A DNA stretch of 64,000 bases. Source: CAVVSQ01 sp963848825. GTDB lineage: Bacteria > Planctomycetota > Planctomycetia > Gemmatales > Gemmataceae. Both the position numbers and the translations under genes were made by a program. A model generated the notes under the pieces. It did not search any database, was not told the DNA's origin, and saw nothing but the letters and a program-made list of their open reading frames with translations. Of this stretch, positions 1 to 8,922 are shown in pieces. The DNA is taken from NCBI GenBank assembly GCA_963848825.1, contig CAWKFA010000015.1, forward strand, positions 1,550,001-1,614,000. The letters are read 5' to 3'. Position 1 is the first letter of the stretch; each line of letters begins with the position of its first letter.

Positions 1-329
1 AGCAGGCCCCGAAAACGGGTTTTGCAGGAGCCGACCCTCCACCCTGGAAGGGGAAGGCCACAGCCGTCGCAGTCAGGGGAATGACCCATGATCCCCGACG
101 ATGGTCCTGCCGGGGTAGTGACGACGGCACGCCGCAAGAGGAAACCAAGGCAACACGGGAGACCCCCGTTCGTGATCGATGCAGATCAACACGAGCCCGC
201 GAGGGACCGACGTGGCGAGCGGGGGAGTCGGAGAGGTTCATAGTACCGTTGAAGCCGGGTAACGCCGGTGGAGGGAAGGGACCTCAGTTCAAGAGAAGTG
301 TCGAACGTAGGGACCGCAAGGAGATTGGC

Positions 330-1643
330 GTGAGCCTGCAACCTCCGAACCAAGTCGTGAAACTACAGACGGCACTGCATGCGAAAGCGAAGGCAGCTCC
401 GACCTATCGGTTCTATCTGCTGTACGACAAGCTGTATCGCTGGGACGTGTTGGCTTTTGCCTACGACCGGTGCAAGTCCAACAAGGGCGCACCGGGAGTA
501 GACGGTCAGACGTTCCAGGACATCGAAGCGTATGGCGAGGTTCGTTGGTTGGAGGAACTGGCGAAGGAACTCCAGGGAAAGACGTATCAGCCAAGTCCGG
601 TGAAGCGGGTGTGGATCCCGAAGCCGGATGGCAAACAGCGACCGTTGGGGATTCCGACGATCCGCGACCGCGTGGTGCAGATGGCCGTGGTATTGGTCTT
701 GGAGCCGATCTTCGAGGCCGACCTACAGCCGGAACAATATGCGTACCGTCCTGGGAGAAGCGCACTGGACGCCGTCAAGGAAGTCCAGGAGTTGCTGAAA
801 GCGGGCTATACGGATGTGGTGGATGCGGACTTGAGCGGGTATTTCGACAGTATTCCGCACGCCGAACTGATGAAGTCGGTGGCGCGTCGGGTCAGCGATC
901 GGCACGTGTTGCATCTGGTGAAGATGTGGCTCGAAGCGCCGGTCGAAGAGACTGACGAACGCGGGCGGAAACGTCGTACGACACGCAACAAGGACGAACA
1001 CCGGGGCACGCCGCAAGGCGGAGTGCTATCGCCATTGCTGGCGAATTTGTATATGCGCCGGTTCATCATGGGATGGAAGCAGTTGGGCCACGCCGAGCGG
1101 CTGGACGCTCACATTGTCAACTATGCAGACGACTTTGTGATCTGCACGCGTGGCAACGCCGACGAGGCAATGCAGACGATGCGTGCGATGATGGAGAAGC
1201 TGAAGTTGACGGTGAACGAAAAGAAGACGCGTCGGGCGACCCTGCCGGATGGTGCGTTCACGTTCCTGGGGTACACGTTCTGTCGTCAACATTCGCGACG
1301 GACGGGCGAGGCCTACGTAGGTCCGCGTCCGGGCGTCAAGAAGATCCGCGCGCTGTGTCGCGGCATCAGCGAATGGACGGATCGGCGGACGAGTCTGCGG
1401 GAGGTCTCCGAGCAAGTAGCTTATCTCAACCGCAAGTTGCGCGGTTGGGCGAACTACTTCAGTCTGGGCACCGTTGTCCAAGTTTACGAGATCGTGATGA
1501 AACACGTGCGTCGTAGACTACGTCGATGGCTGGGCGCCAAACACAAGGTGCGGACTTGGGGGTATGCACGCTTCCCGAATGAGTTTCTGCACGGGCAATT
1601 GCACTTGCTGCAATTGCGTGGAACGGCGCCGGGCGTGTCGTGA
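330..1643 (+). CDS. ltrA: Group II intron reverse transcriptase/maturase
   Basis: This multifunctional intron-encoded protein supports splicing of its own intron RNA and copies it by target-primed reverse transcription. The N-terminal half is a reverse transcriptase with the palm motif YADD at about residue 265 and conserved RPLGIPTIRDR and TPQGGVLSPLLAN blocks. The C-terminal part is the maturase (X) domain, with LNRKLRGWANYF. I see no HNH endonuclease domain after it. The frame is open from 81, but GTG 330 is the best start because AAGGAG lies 6 bases upstream and homology begins there. Length (about 437 aa) is normal and the gene looks intact, so the intron may be active. Confidence 0.93.
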   Translation: MSLQPPNQVVKLQTALHAKAKAAPTYRFYLLYDKLYRWDVLAFAYDRCKSNKGAPGVDGQTFQDIEAYGEVRWLEELAKELQGKTYQPSPVKRVWIPKPDGKQRPLGIPTIRDRVVQMAVVLVLEPIFEADLQPEQYAYRPGRSALDAVKEVQELLKAGYTDVVDADLSGYFDSIPHAELMKSVARRVSDRHVLHLVKMWLEAPVEETDERGRKRRTTRNKDEHRGTPQGGVLSPLLANLYMRRFIMGWKQLGHAERLDAHIVNYADDFVICTRGNADEAMQTMRAMMEKLKLTVNEKKTRRATLPDGAFTFLGYTFCRQHSRRTGEAYVGPRPGVKKIRALCRGISEWTDRRTSLREVSEQVAYLNRKLRGWANYFSLGTVVQVYEIVMKHVRRRLRRWLGAKHKVRTWGYARFPNEFLHGQLHLLQLRGTAPGVS

Positions 1644-1668
1644 GCAATCGCCTGGTATTCTTGTCCGA

Positions 1669-1701
1669 GAGCCGGATGCGGGAAATCTGCACGTCCGGTT
1701 C
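1669..1701 (+). ncRNA. Group II intron domain V catalytic hairpin
   Basis: The stem starts GAGCCGGATGCG and closes with CACGTCCGGTTC around a GGAAATCTG-type loop region. Size and layout match domain V, the catalytic core of group II introns. It lies 25 bases after the maturase stop, as expected for an ORF placed in domain IV. Confidence 0.8.
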
Positions 1702-1885
1702 GATGAGCGGGAGATAGAAACGGGGTACGGCGTTCGGTACTAAGCCACGAAGGGGAAACCCGGACACACGGACATACCGTCGCCTAACCTACCGCGCTAC
1801 CTCCCGACTCTACCGATCGGTTGTCGGGTTCTCATGCCGGTGGTATCGCTGCGCTCAACCACCGGCTAATTGCTCTGACCCTTTC

Positions 1886-3355
1886 GGGGCAGGGCTTCCA
1901 AGGTGTCAGCTGGGGGGCTTTCGGCGTTGTTCTATGAGCCTTTGCGTCGAAACATGTCCGCCGTTTTTGTACCGGTCCTTGGGAGTTGGCGGATTCTTCG
2001 GCCCGCGATGGGCTTTGCGGTAGCGCTTCGGGACGACTTTTGATGCGATCTCGCACAGCAAGCCTGCCAACTCCTTGGCGCTGAGGCTTTGGAATCTCAC
2101 CCACTTCGATGGCGGCAATGCTACCATCATCCCGACGTACGTCTCGCGCACCTCGGTGGCGATGTAGTAACGCGACAGATTCTCCACGATCTCGGGTCCA
2201 TGAACCTGGCGCACCGAGGCTCGGATCAAAGCCATCGCGTTGGAAGCTACCAATGCCAAGCAGAACGCGAACAACGCCGCCTTCGGATAACCCAGGGTGT
2301 TGGGCTCGCCGTTGAGGGTCTGTGCCAGTTCGTAGAAACGTCCCTCGATGGTCCATCGCTTGCGGTACAGTTCGGCAATCTGCATGGCCGTCGCTTCTTT
2401 CTTCTGCAGGTTGCTCAGAATATGTATCTCGGTATCGCCATCGCGCGTCGGCTCATCCAAGACCAGCGTGATCCGCCGCACCGTCTTCGTTTTGTTCTCG
2501 TAACTCAGTTCCAACTCTTGCTCGTACACCCGGCCCGTGTTGGTTCGGCCGCGAAATTTTCGGGTTTTGAGCGGCTTGCCGACTAAAGTACCGTGCTGGC
2601 GCATGACGAAACAGGCAGGAGCCTTATCGATCCCGAAGAGGAATTTCAGCGTGCAAAAATTGCTATCGGCGATCCACAAGTCTTGCGCTTTGACGCTCTG
2701 CAGCACGTCATCGAGCAAGACGCGTTCGTTGTCGTAGGCATCCGGATTGAGAAACACATCGGTCACCAGGTCTTGCTGTTGGTCGTAGACCGCGAGCACG
2801 CGTCCTGGCAAGCCAGCCGCCCATGTCTGACGCAATTCCTTGACGCGACGCTGGGTCTTCGAAAGTAAGTTCCCGTCGAGAACGCGGATGCGAAACCCCG
2901 GTAACCAGGACGGCAACCTCGCCTGCATGGCATCGATCACAACCCCCACTTGAACTGCCGAGTCGGCGACCAGAGCGCTGGAAATGCCCGGTTCCATGCA
3001 TTGCAGCTTGTCGTAGATCGCTTGATCGGTGACGGACAATTTCTCTTCGCGTTTGCGATAGGCTTTATGCACGCTCGGATCGACGCGCAACACCACCGAC
3101 ATCATTAATTCCATGACTTGCGAAAAGAGCAACTCCTTCTCATACTGCCGTTGAGCCGACTTCCTGAACAGAACGTCCAGACGCTTGGGCAGGAACAAAC
3201 GCTCCAGAGTTATCCGCGTCATCACACAAAACGGCGCCTGCTCCATGAAGGGGACGATTCCAACTGGCATCATGCCTTTCCCTCTCAGGTGTCATTCATA
3301 ACAACTGCTTCAATAATAATTTACGAAGCAGCTGACACCTTGGAAGCCCTGCCCC
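1886..3355. mobile_element. IS4-family insertion sequence with perfect 27-bp ends
   Basis: The ends at 1886-1912 and 3329-3355 are perfect 27-bp inverted repeats; the right end begins CAGCTGACACCTTGGAAG. They enclose one intact transposase gene on the minus strand. The flanks share TTTC on both sides, which could be a 4-bp target duplication, but CTTTCGGGG-like sequence is repeated locally so this is weak. Perfect ends and an open transposase frame suggest recent insertion. The element lies only about 70 bases past the group II intron. Confidence 0.88.
1906..3273 (-). CDS. IS4-family DDE transposase
   Basis: This is a cut-and-paste transposase of the DDE (RNase H-like) type, 455 aa. Likely catalytic residues are D133 (VLDGN), D203 (IADSN) and E310 in YRKRWTIE, which matches the IS4 Y-x2-R-x3-E signature. 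The usual downstream lysine of that signature is not obvious. A purine-rich GAGAGGGAAAGG lies just before the start, though a second ATG follows immediately. The stop codon lies inside the element, 20 bases from its left end. It is intact, unlike the decayed Tn5-like transposase near 16 kb. Confidence 0.92.
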   Translation of the reverse strand: MMPVGIVPFMEQAPFCVMTRITLERLFLPKRLDVLFRKSAQRQYEKELLFSQVMELMMSVVLRVDPSVHKAYRKREEKLSVTDQAIYDKLQCMEPGISSALVADSAVQVGVVIDAMQARLPSWLPGFRIRVLDGNLLSKTQRRVKELRQTWAAGLPGRVLAVYDQQQDLVTDVFLNPDAYDNERVLLDDVLQSVKAQDLWIADSNFCTLKFLFGIDKAPACFVMRQHGTLVGKPLKTRKFRGRTNTGRVYEQELELSYENKTKTVRRITLVLDEPTRDGDTEIHILSNLQKKEATAMQIAELYRKRWTIEGRFYELAQTLNGEPNTLGYPKAALFAFCLALVASNAMALIRASVRQVHGPEIVENLSRYYIATEVRETYVGMMVALPPSKWVRFQSLSAKELAGLLCEIASKVVPKRYRKAHRGPKNPPTPKDRYKNGGHVSTQRLIEQRRKPPS

Positions 3356-3806
3356 TTTCGGGGTCCCCTTTCGGGGTCGGTTGCCAATTTGCTTTGACCC
3401 CGGACAGGTGGGATCAATCGCCACTGCCACCGACATAGTCCGCGGTCGTTTTGCCGTCCACCCTAAGGAGGGTGCGGTTTCCCTTATCAAACTGAGACGC
3501 CACCTATTTTTGCGAGGGGATGCGAAGTGCACCCAAGAATTGAGCTTCACGAAAAAAAATAGGCCGCTCGACTTGCTACACCACCTCTCCCATAGTGAGC
3601 AAACCGAGCGGCCGTGTGTTTATAAAGCAAGCGGCGGGCCAAAGTAGTCGTTATTTTTTCGGCCGGTGGATCATTTGTCGTAACTCTTTCAAATCGTAAA
3701 TGTTATGACGTGGCGCTTTTTTGCTTAATCATTCGCCCTGGTCGCCGCTGCCGCCGCCATGCCCAACTCCTAAGCAAGCAACGCCTTGAGAATAGTCTTC
3801 TTCGTC
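3356..3806. other. Intergenic stretch with a strong hairpin, no convincing gene
   Basis: Short open frames here look neither conserved nor well started. The clearest structure is an inverted repeat GGCCGCTCG (3562-3570) and CGAGCGGCC (3605-3613), extended inside by TTGCT-CAC against GTGAGCAA with a few mismatches. This would fold into a stem of about 50 nt. It could be a terminator, a regulatory RNA or the end of a lost mobile element. CTTTCGGGG-type repeats occur just outside the IS end. Confidence 0.45.
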
Positions 3807-4367
3807 TTAATGTGTTTTGCCCGCGGACCTGAAGCCGCGGCGGCGTTGCTCGCTGTAGCAGGCAAGCGCGCGCTCAATGACTGGTAAGGCCGCCGCGGCG
3901 GGCTGCAGGGTGTCGACTTCGACGGCTTTTCCTTCGAGTTGCTTGTAGTCTTGAAAAAAGCGCCGCAGCATATTCATGCGATGGGTAGGCAATTCCGACG
4001 CTTCGTGAAAGCCGTTGTATTCGGGGTCATCAACGGCAACCGCCAGGATCTTATGGTCTTTCTTACCACTATCCATCATCGTCATGAGCCCGATCGTCCT
4101 GGCATTGACGAGCGTGAGCGGCGCGACCGGTTCCTGACATAGCACCAGGACGTCCAGAGGATCATCATCCTCGGCCAGGGTCTGCGGGATGAAACCATAA
4201 TTGGCGGGATAATAAACCGCCGAATAGAGGATGCGATCCAGCCGCAAAAGGCCTGTTTCCTTATCAAGTTCATATTTGACGCTGGAGCCCATCGGAATTT
4301 CCACCACCGCCAAGAACTCGGCAGGCAAGTGGGCGCCGGGGGTCACGTCATGCCAGGCATGGGTCAT
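3807..4367 (-). CDS. ppa: Inorganic pyrophosphatase, family I
   Basis: It hydrolyses pyrophosphate to phosphate in the cytoplasm and so drives biosynthetic reactions forward. The 186-aa length fits soluble family I enzymes. The signature YYPANYGFIP (about residues 53-61) and the metal-binding EDDDPLDVLVL (66-76) are both present, the latter with DDDPLD where DGDPLD is more usual. The ATG at 4367 overlaps the TGA of the upstream ferredoxin gene as ATGA, so the two are probably translationally coupled. An in-frame extension to 4484 lies wholly inside the ferredoxin gene and is not needed. A second, more divergent pyrophosphatase lies at 58.4 kb. Confidence 0.94.
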   Translation of the reverse strand: MTHAWHDVTPGAHLPAEFLAVVEIPMGSSVKYELDKETGLLRLDRILYSAVYYPANYGFIPQTLAEDDDPLDVLVLCQEPVAPLTLVNARTIGLMTMMDSGKKDHKILAVAVDDPEYNGFHEASELPTHRMNMLRRFFQDYKQLEGKAVEVDTLQPAAAALPVIERALACYSEQRRRGFRSAGKTH

Positions 4368-4723
4368 TTCTGCGTCCACTCGACGGGTTGCGGTTGAAGA
4401 TCGTCCGTGGGGCGTTTGCCCGCATCGGCACGGCCGCTGCCTGCGAGGCGGCTGGTGGCACGCACGGTCATATCCTGGTCGCAAACAATCTGGCAGCTTA
4501 GCCGTATGCCGCTCAGCCCCTTCGCCTTCAGCACGTTTTTCTCGGCCACGGTCATCTTGTCAGGCTCGCCACTCACGAACTCGACCCGGCAGGTCGTGCA
4601 CCGCGCGTTGCCGCCGCAAGCGTGCAACTGATCGATCTTGGCGTCGTCCTCGAGCGCCAGCACCAGGCGTTTGCCGGATGGCACCTGGATGGCCCCTTGG
4701 CCCTCAACCGTCAAACTTGGCAT
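4364..4723 (-). CDS. [2Fe-2S] ferredoxin
   Basis: This is a small electron carrier of 119 aa. Cysteines at about residues 36, 42, 45 and 77 give the spacing C-x5-C-x2-C then C, typical of adrenodoxin-like ferredoxins. The ATG at 4723 is preceded by GAGGAG at good spacing; the frame stays open further upstream without a ribosome site. The tail after residue 85 is polar and variable. It overlaps ppa by four bases, but no redox partner gene is next to it, so its pathway is unknown. Confidence 0.88.
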   Translation of the reverse strand: MPSLTVEGQGAIQVPSGKRLVLALEDDAKIDQLHACGGNARCTTCRVEFVSGEPDKMTVAEKNVLKAKGLSGIRLSCQIVCDQDMTVRATSRLAGSGRADAGKRPTDDLQPQPVEWTQK

Positions 4724-4808
4724 TGTCCACTCCTCGAAAGCTACACGCCCCGCGCGCGGGTTTATCGGCATTTGGGCCGCATGGATAATATAGTAACGCA
4801 CTCACAAC

Positions 4809-5432
4809 TTACTTTTTCGCCTCGTCCGCGGACAGGGCGCGTACACGGATATCACGCACGGCCCCGGTCGTCCGCCAGGTGGCGAAGCCGAATGGTTTGC
4901 ACAGGTCGCACTCGGGTCGAATCGAGATTTTTTTTCCTTTGGTGTCAGCATCGACAACTTGTTTATCGTCGATCCAGGCGGCGATATGGTCCTTGGTGAC
5001 GCGAATCTTGACGCGATACCACTGGTTGGTCTTGAAGTCGGCTTGCGTGCTGGTTTCATTTTGCGAAGCGTCATTTTCGTCCAGGCTGGACAGGCCGACG
5101 ACCGTACCGCCCCAGCCGCCCATCACCAGCGAACAATGCGCCTCGCCTACCGGAAAAGTCGTGGTGCAAAAGAAGTCGAACCCCTTGACCCTCTTGCCCT
5201 CGAGGCTCACTTCGTAATTGGTTTTGGGAAAGTCATTCTTGTCGTAAGTAACCCCCGTCATGTCTTCGCCTCGTTCCATGACGACCGCGCCGTCCTCGAT
5301 GAGGACTTCGCCTTCGCCGCCAAACCTGGCTACTGTCCAGCCAGCCATGGTCTTGCCATCGAATAGCTTTTTCCATGCTGCCTTATCGTTGGGCGCTTTC
5401 CGCCCTTTTCTTCGTGCCGCTCGCTGGTGCAC
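4809..5432 (-). CDS. DUF1080-domain protein (3-keto-disaccharide hydrolase-like fold)
   Basis: The protein begins with the characteristic KLFDGKTMAGW and carries the concanavalin-like beta-sandwich of DUF1080, a family abundant in planctomycetes and linked to sugar binding or hydrolysis outside the cytoplasm. The only start seen is GTG 5432. It yields a basic N-terminus with no signal peptide, which is unusual for the family. The start lies inside the shifted reading frame that continues the upstream esterase, so this may be the C-terminal domain of one longer esterase-DUF1080 protein split by frameshifts. Domain assignment is firm; the gene boundary is not. Confidence 0.78.
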   Translation of the reverse strand: MHQRAARRKGRKAPNDKAAWKKLFDGKTMAGWTVARFGGEGEVLIEDGAVVMERGEDMTGVTYDKNDFPKTNYEVSLEGKRVKGFDFFCTTTFPVGEAHCSLVMGGWGGTVVGLSSLDENDASQNETSTQADFKTNQWYRVKIRVTKDHIAAWIDDKQVVDADTKGKKISIRPECDLCKPFGFATWRTTGAVRDIRVRALSADEAKK

Positions 5433-5467
5433 TTCCTGGGGCAGTTTGCTTGCTGGCCGGTAAGTTC

Positions 5468-6715
5468 TTATCGGCGTAATCGGCGAACACGCGCCAATCG
5501 TCGGCGGTCATCGCGTGTTTGCCCGCGCAGGTAATATCCCAGCGTGCTGTCCATCAATTTACCCTGCGGGGGCATTTCCCTGGCGGCCAGGCCGCCGGCA
5601 CCTAGCAAGCGGTACACCGGCTCGGCCGCCTTGAGCATTTCAAACTGCCCGGCCGGATTGGCCCAGGAGTCTTCAGCGGCATTGGGCAGGAGTACCGGCC
5701 GTGGGGCCATCAGAGCGATCAGACAATGCTGGTCGAACGGCAGGCGGTCTGTCTTTTCGTTGAACTCCTTGAAAGCGGCGTTGAACCAGTGCGGAAAGCT
5801 GGTGTTGATGCGCAGCACGGATTCGCCGACAGTGCTGCGGCTCGGCGCCGTGCCCCCGCAACCTGCCTGCAGCGGTATGCCGATAGCGACACGTTCATCA
5901 AAAGCCGCCGCCAGCATGGCCGCCTTGCCCAGGCGGGAATGACCCACGATGACAATTCGCCCGGCATCGATGTCCGGGTCCGTTACAAGATAATCGACCA
6001 CGCGTTCCAGTCCCCAGGCCCAGGCGGCAATGGTGCCCGTGTCATGCGGTCCGGGCTGCGTCTCCTTGGGCCGCAGGTGCGGCAGGATGCCCTCGCGTTT
6101 ATCGGCGCGATCTGGATCGACGTCGCCGCAGTAAACCGTCGCCACCGCGTAGCCGCGGTCGATGGTTTGCTCGATTGCCCAGCCATCGGCCTGTGCTCCA
6201 CGTCCTTGCTCCGTGGCGTGGTTGTCCTTCACCCCCTTGGCATTCTTGGGCACCCAGGCGGTCGGCAATGGTATGGAAGGGTCGCTAACAACCGTATGGT
6301 TGCCGTAAAAGTTCATGCCCACAAACACCGGCGCGGGACCTTGCCGCTTGTTGGGAAGGAAGAGCAGCACCTGCATTTTCGGCGTGCCGGGCGGGCCGAA
6401 AGCGATGGTAATCTGTTTCATGGTTGCCTTGCCGCCCAGCGCCTTGGGATCGACGCGCTCAACCTTGAAGTCGATCTTCTCCGGCCTGGGCGGCAAGGCG
6501 CCGTACATGTAATGCTCGAACAACTGCTTCAGTTCCGGGCGGCGTTTTTGCCGCCAGCCCTCCTTGGTAGTTATCCGGGTGCCGTCCAGCATCACCAGCG
6601 GGTCGGGAAACCCCGGCTGCGCGGGCAATTTGTCGGTCGGAGGCAAATCGGCACCGAAGGCCATCGCGCAAGTCGCCAGCGTCAAGAATGCCAACCAAGA
6701 ACCATGGAGAGTCAT
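5468..6715 (-). CDS. Secreted CE15-like (glucuronoyl esterase-type) alpha/beta hydrolase, C-terminus frameshifted
   Basis: A signal peptide (about residues 1-22, ending MAFGA) precedes an alpha/beta hydrolase. The nucleophile elbow is GHSRLGKAA, followed by QAGCGGTAPSR and the histidine region FDQHCLIALMAPRP. This pattern matches CE15 glucuronoyl esterases and the planctomycete proteins often labelled acetylxylan esterase, enzymes that act on plant glucuronoxylan esters. After GYYL the frame goes wrong: the expected ending (AGKHAMTADDWRVFADYADK) is in another frame from about 5530 and continues to a stop at 5383. A short GC-repeat indel explains this. It is probably co-transcribed with the YVTN and DUF1080 genes. 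Confidence 0.85.
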   Translation of the reverse strand: MTLHGSWLAFLTLATCAMAFGADLPPTDKLPAQPGFPDPLVMLDGTRITTKEGWRQKRRPELKQLFEHYMYGALPPRPEKIDFKVERVDPKALGGKATMKQITIAFGPPGTPKMQVLLFLPNKRQGPAPVFVGMNFYGNHTVVSDPSIPLPTAWVPKNAKGVKDNHATEQGRGAQADGWAIEQTIDRGYAVATVYCGDVDPDRADKREGILPHLRPKETQPGPHDTGTIAAWAWGLERVVDYLVTDPDIDAGRIVIVGHSRLGKAAMLAAAFDERVAIGIPLQAGCGGTAPSRSTVGESVLRINTSFPHWFNAAFKEFNEKTDRLPFDQHCLIALMAPRPVLLPNAAEDSWANPAGQFEMLKAAEPVYRLLGAGGLAAREMPPQGKLMDSTLGYYLRGQTRDDRRRLARVRRLRR

Positions 6716-6750
6716 GTTTTCAGCTCCAATAAAATAATGGCCGCTACCAG

Positions 6751-7863
6751 CTATTTTCGATTTCTGCCCACGCCGAATTGATCACCGTTCGCCACCGGAG
6801 CGTCCCCCAGCCAAACAATCTCGATGACTTTTTCGCTGAGCACGTCGCGTCCCTTTTCGTCTTTGAGCGACAGCACAATCTTGCGCGTTTTGGTGTCGAT
6901 GATGTCGAGTGTCGAAGGATAGGCGTAGCGGCCGTCACGGCTGAAGGTGATCCAGCCCGACTCCTCACGCAACTTGATGCTGGCGACCTGTTTGGGGGGC
7001 ATGACCGTGGCATCGAAAATATGCATCATGGCGTTGGCGCCGTCGCAGACCCAGATCTCTTTTTCATCCGGGGTATAGCCCACGCCGTGACTGGGGCAGC
7101 CATGGCGCTTGACCTTGCCTTGCTTGTAGCCGGTCACTTCAACGCGATGAAGCATTTTCCCCGTCTTGAGGTCGCCGATCTCGAATCCCAGCAGACCATT
7201 GACGTTGATCAAACAGATTGACTTATCCGCATTGATGGAAAAGGGGCGGATGGCGTTGCTGAAGGGACCCACATTACGCACGATCTTTTGCGACTTCACG
7301 TCGACGACAGGCAGCAGCGGCGATTTCAGGCCCGCCAGGTAAGCCTCGGTGCCGTCGAGGCTAACCAGCGTATTGTGTGCGCCGCTTTTGGGAACGAACT
7401 GAGTGATCAGGTCGCCCGTGGCGCCATCCACGACGTTCCAGTTGTCTTTTTCGAAGGAGGGGACGTAGAGCGTCTTGCCATCGGGAGTGATGGACATGCG
7501 GTCGCAGCCCCCGGGCAGCGTTTTTTCCCACAGCGTCTTCTCGGTGACCAGATCGACGCAATAAAGCTTGGTGAGCGTGGTGAAATACAGCTTACGCGTG
7601 GCGGCGCAGGCGCAAACGCCCTTGATATTCTCCGGTTTTTGCACCTCACTCGCCGGCGTTTGGATACGCTTCACGAAGGCGTGTTCCTTATCCATGTCGA
7701 ACACAAGAATGCCGGCCCCGCCATATTCCAGGAGATCACGGATCCCCGGCGCGACGACATAAAGCAAGTGCCGCTCCGTGCCCTTGGTTTCCTGAGCACC
7801 GGCGGGCACCGCGGCCAGCGACAATAACAGAGCAACGAGGATCATTTTCATGCGACCCATCAT
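6751..7863 (-). CDS. Secreted YVTN/NHL-like beta-propeller protein
   Basis: A signal peptide (MKMILVALLLSLAAVPAGAQ region) is followed by about six propeller blades with recurring motifs such as SITPDGKTLYVPS, GYTPDEKEIWV and TFSRDGRYAYPS. Propellers of this kind bind ligands or proteins in the periplasm; no catalytic residues can be assigned. The start at 7863 has GGAGG 6 bases upstream, while the open frame continues without support to 7896. The gene is intact at about 370 aa and lies 35 bases upstream of the esterase, suggesting a shared transcript for extracellular carbohydrate work. That role is inferred from context. Confidence 0.82.
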   Translation of the reverse strand: MMGRMKMILVALLLSLAAVPAGAQETKGTERHLLYVVAPGIRDLLEYGGAGILVFDMDKEHAFVKRIQTPASEVQKPENIKGVCACAATRKLYFTTLTKLYCVDLVTEKTLWEKTLPGGCDRMSITPDGKTLYVPSFEKDNWNVVDGATGDLITQFVPKSGAHNTLVSLDGTEAYLAGLKSPLLPVVDVKSQKIVRNVGPFSNAIRPFSINADKSICLINVNGLLGFEIGDLKTGKMLHRVEVTGYKQGKVKRHGCPSHGVGYTPDEKEIWVCDGANAMMHIFDATVMPPKQVASIKLREESGWITFSRDGRYAYPSTLDIIDTKTRKIVLSLKDEKGRDVLSEKVIEIVWLGDAPVANGDQFGVGRNRK

Positions 7864-7961
7864 CCACCACCTCCGAAGCCGAAAACGAAAAAGCAAAGTC
7901 CCGCTACAGGATATAATGCCCCGAACGGTTTAGCACGCGCTATTCCTTTTTTTTCGCGGAG

Positions 7962-8615
7962 ATGAGCATGAAGATCGTCGCGCTGAGCGACATGCATGGA
8001 CAGTTGCCGGAAACAATGCCAGCGGCCGACCTGGTGTTGATTGCCGGCGATATCACGCCGGTCAGCAATCATGGCCTGGACTTTCAAAAGACCTGGCTCG
8101 ACACTACCTTTCGCACCTGGCTGAAGCAAATCCCGGCGCGGAAGATCATCGGCGTGGCCGGCAATCATGATTTCATTTTTGAAAGGTCTCCCGAACGCGT
8201 GCCCGACGACTTGCCCTGGACTTACCTCCAGGACGCCGGCACCACCTGGCAAGGGCTCAACATTTGGGGCACCCCCTGGCAACCCTGGTTCTTCGACTGG
8301 GCCTTTAACGGTGATCCCGAACGCTTGCGCAAACAGTGGGCTCTCATTCCCCAGGGCACCGATATCCTGGTAGTGCACGGCCCCCCGCGCGGGTTTGGCG
8401 ATGGCGTCCCCAAGGGCGATTACGTCGAGCAGTGCGGCTGCCCATATCTCCTCAAGCGCATCAAAGAGATCCAGCCAAGGCTGGTAGTGTTCGGCCACAT
8501 CCACGAAGGCCGCGGCACCTGGCAAATCGGCCCGACCCAATTGGCGAACGTCACGCTGTTGGATGTAAAGTATCGGGCAGTTTACGAGCCGTATGTGATT
8601 GAGATGGGGGATTAA
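7962..8615 (+). CDS. Calcineurin-like metallophosphoesterase
   Basis: All five metallophosphoesterase motifs are visible: DMHG at the start, GDI near residue 29, GNHD, VVHGPP and GHIHEG. These bind a two-metal centre that hydrolyses phosphomono- or diesters. Length (217 aa) and the PPRGFGDG segment fit the small UPF0046-like group found also in animals, whose natural substrate is unsettled. There is no signal peptide, so it acts in the cytoplasm. It is divergent from the YVTN gene and has a possible shared promoter region between 7864 and 7961. Confidence 0.92.
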   Translation: MSMKIVALSDMHGQLPETMPAADLVLIAGDITPVSNHGLDFQKTWLDTTFRTWLKQIPARKIIGVAGNHDFIFERSPERVPDDLPWTYLQDAGTTWQGLNIWGTPWQPWFFDWAFNGDPERLRKQWALIPQGTDILVVHGPPRGFGDGVPKGDYVEQCGCPYLLKRIKEIQPRLVVFGHIHEGRGTWQIGPTQLANVTLLDVKYRAVYEPYVIEMGD

Positions 8616-8922
8616 CGGGGGTTGGCGTGACAAATTGGGCGGTCGGTGATTGAATAGGGCCGATAAAGTTTGTCATTCGCCCGAATTGTCGAGAGCGCAC
8701 CGCACCCAAAAAGAGTCGCCAGAAATAGGAACATACCTTGGTGAATCAAAGTCACTATTACGCCCAGCACCAAGGGAAGTTATGGTTTTAGGGAGTCCTA
8801 AATTGGTCATCAAGGCGAGGTAGTAAGGAGCGGACATTGACTGACATAGGCGAGATATTTATGACCAGTGGTGTGCCGCGGTAATGATTGTTCGACACGC
8901 GACGTCAGGAGATGTGTTAGAC
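8616..8922. other. Intergenic, nothing clear
   Basis: No start-supported frame, hairpin terminator or repeat is evident. Base composition becomes visibly more AT-rich here and stays so through the following ankyrin gene, which marks the edge of a compositionally different segment. Confidence 0.4.

Larger units (their letters stand above)
1..1813 (+). mobile_element. Group II intron, 5' end outside the window
   Basis: A maturase gene is preceded by about 330 bases of non-coding sequence typical of intron domains I-IV. It is followed by a domain V hairpin (1669-1701) and a domain VI-like stem in which CGGGAG near 1708 pairs with CTCCCG at 1801. The likely 3' end is the CTAC near 1810-1813, leaving a terminal AY. 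No GTGCG-type 5' boundary is visible, so the intron probably starts upstream of base 1. The 3' boundary is estimated from structure and was not tested. A GC hairpin (about 1833-1864) follows directly, which could be the host site downstream of the insertion. Confidence 0.75.

Noticed and set aside
81..329. N-terminal extension of the maturase
   Set aside because: The 83 extra residues lie in intron RNA sequence; GTG 330 has a proper ribosome site and homology begins there.
3381..3647. 88-codon frame downstream of the IS element
   Set aside because: No ribosome site, no recognisable domain, and it runs through a strong hairpin.
5375..5479. Plus-strand small frame that looks like a signal peptide (ALSALFFVPLAGALPGAV)
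   Set aside because: It is antisense to the shifted esterase ending and the DUF1080 start, and has no ribosome site; hydrophobic reading arises from the complement of Lys/Arg-rich codons.
5726..6781. Plus-strand frame of 351 codons
   Set aside because: Antisense to the conserved CE15-like esterase.
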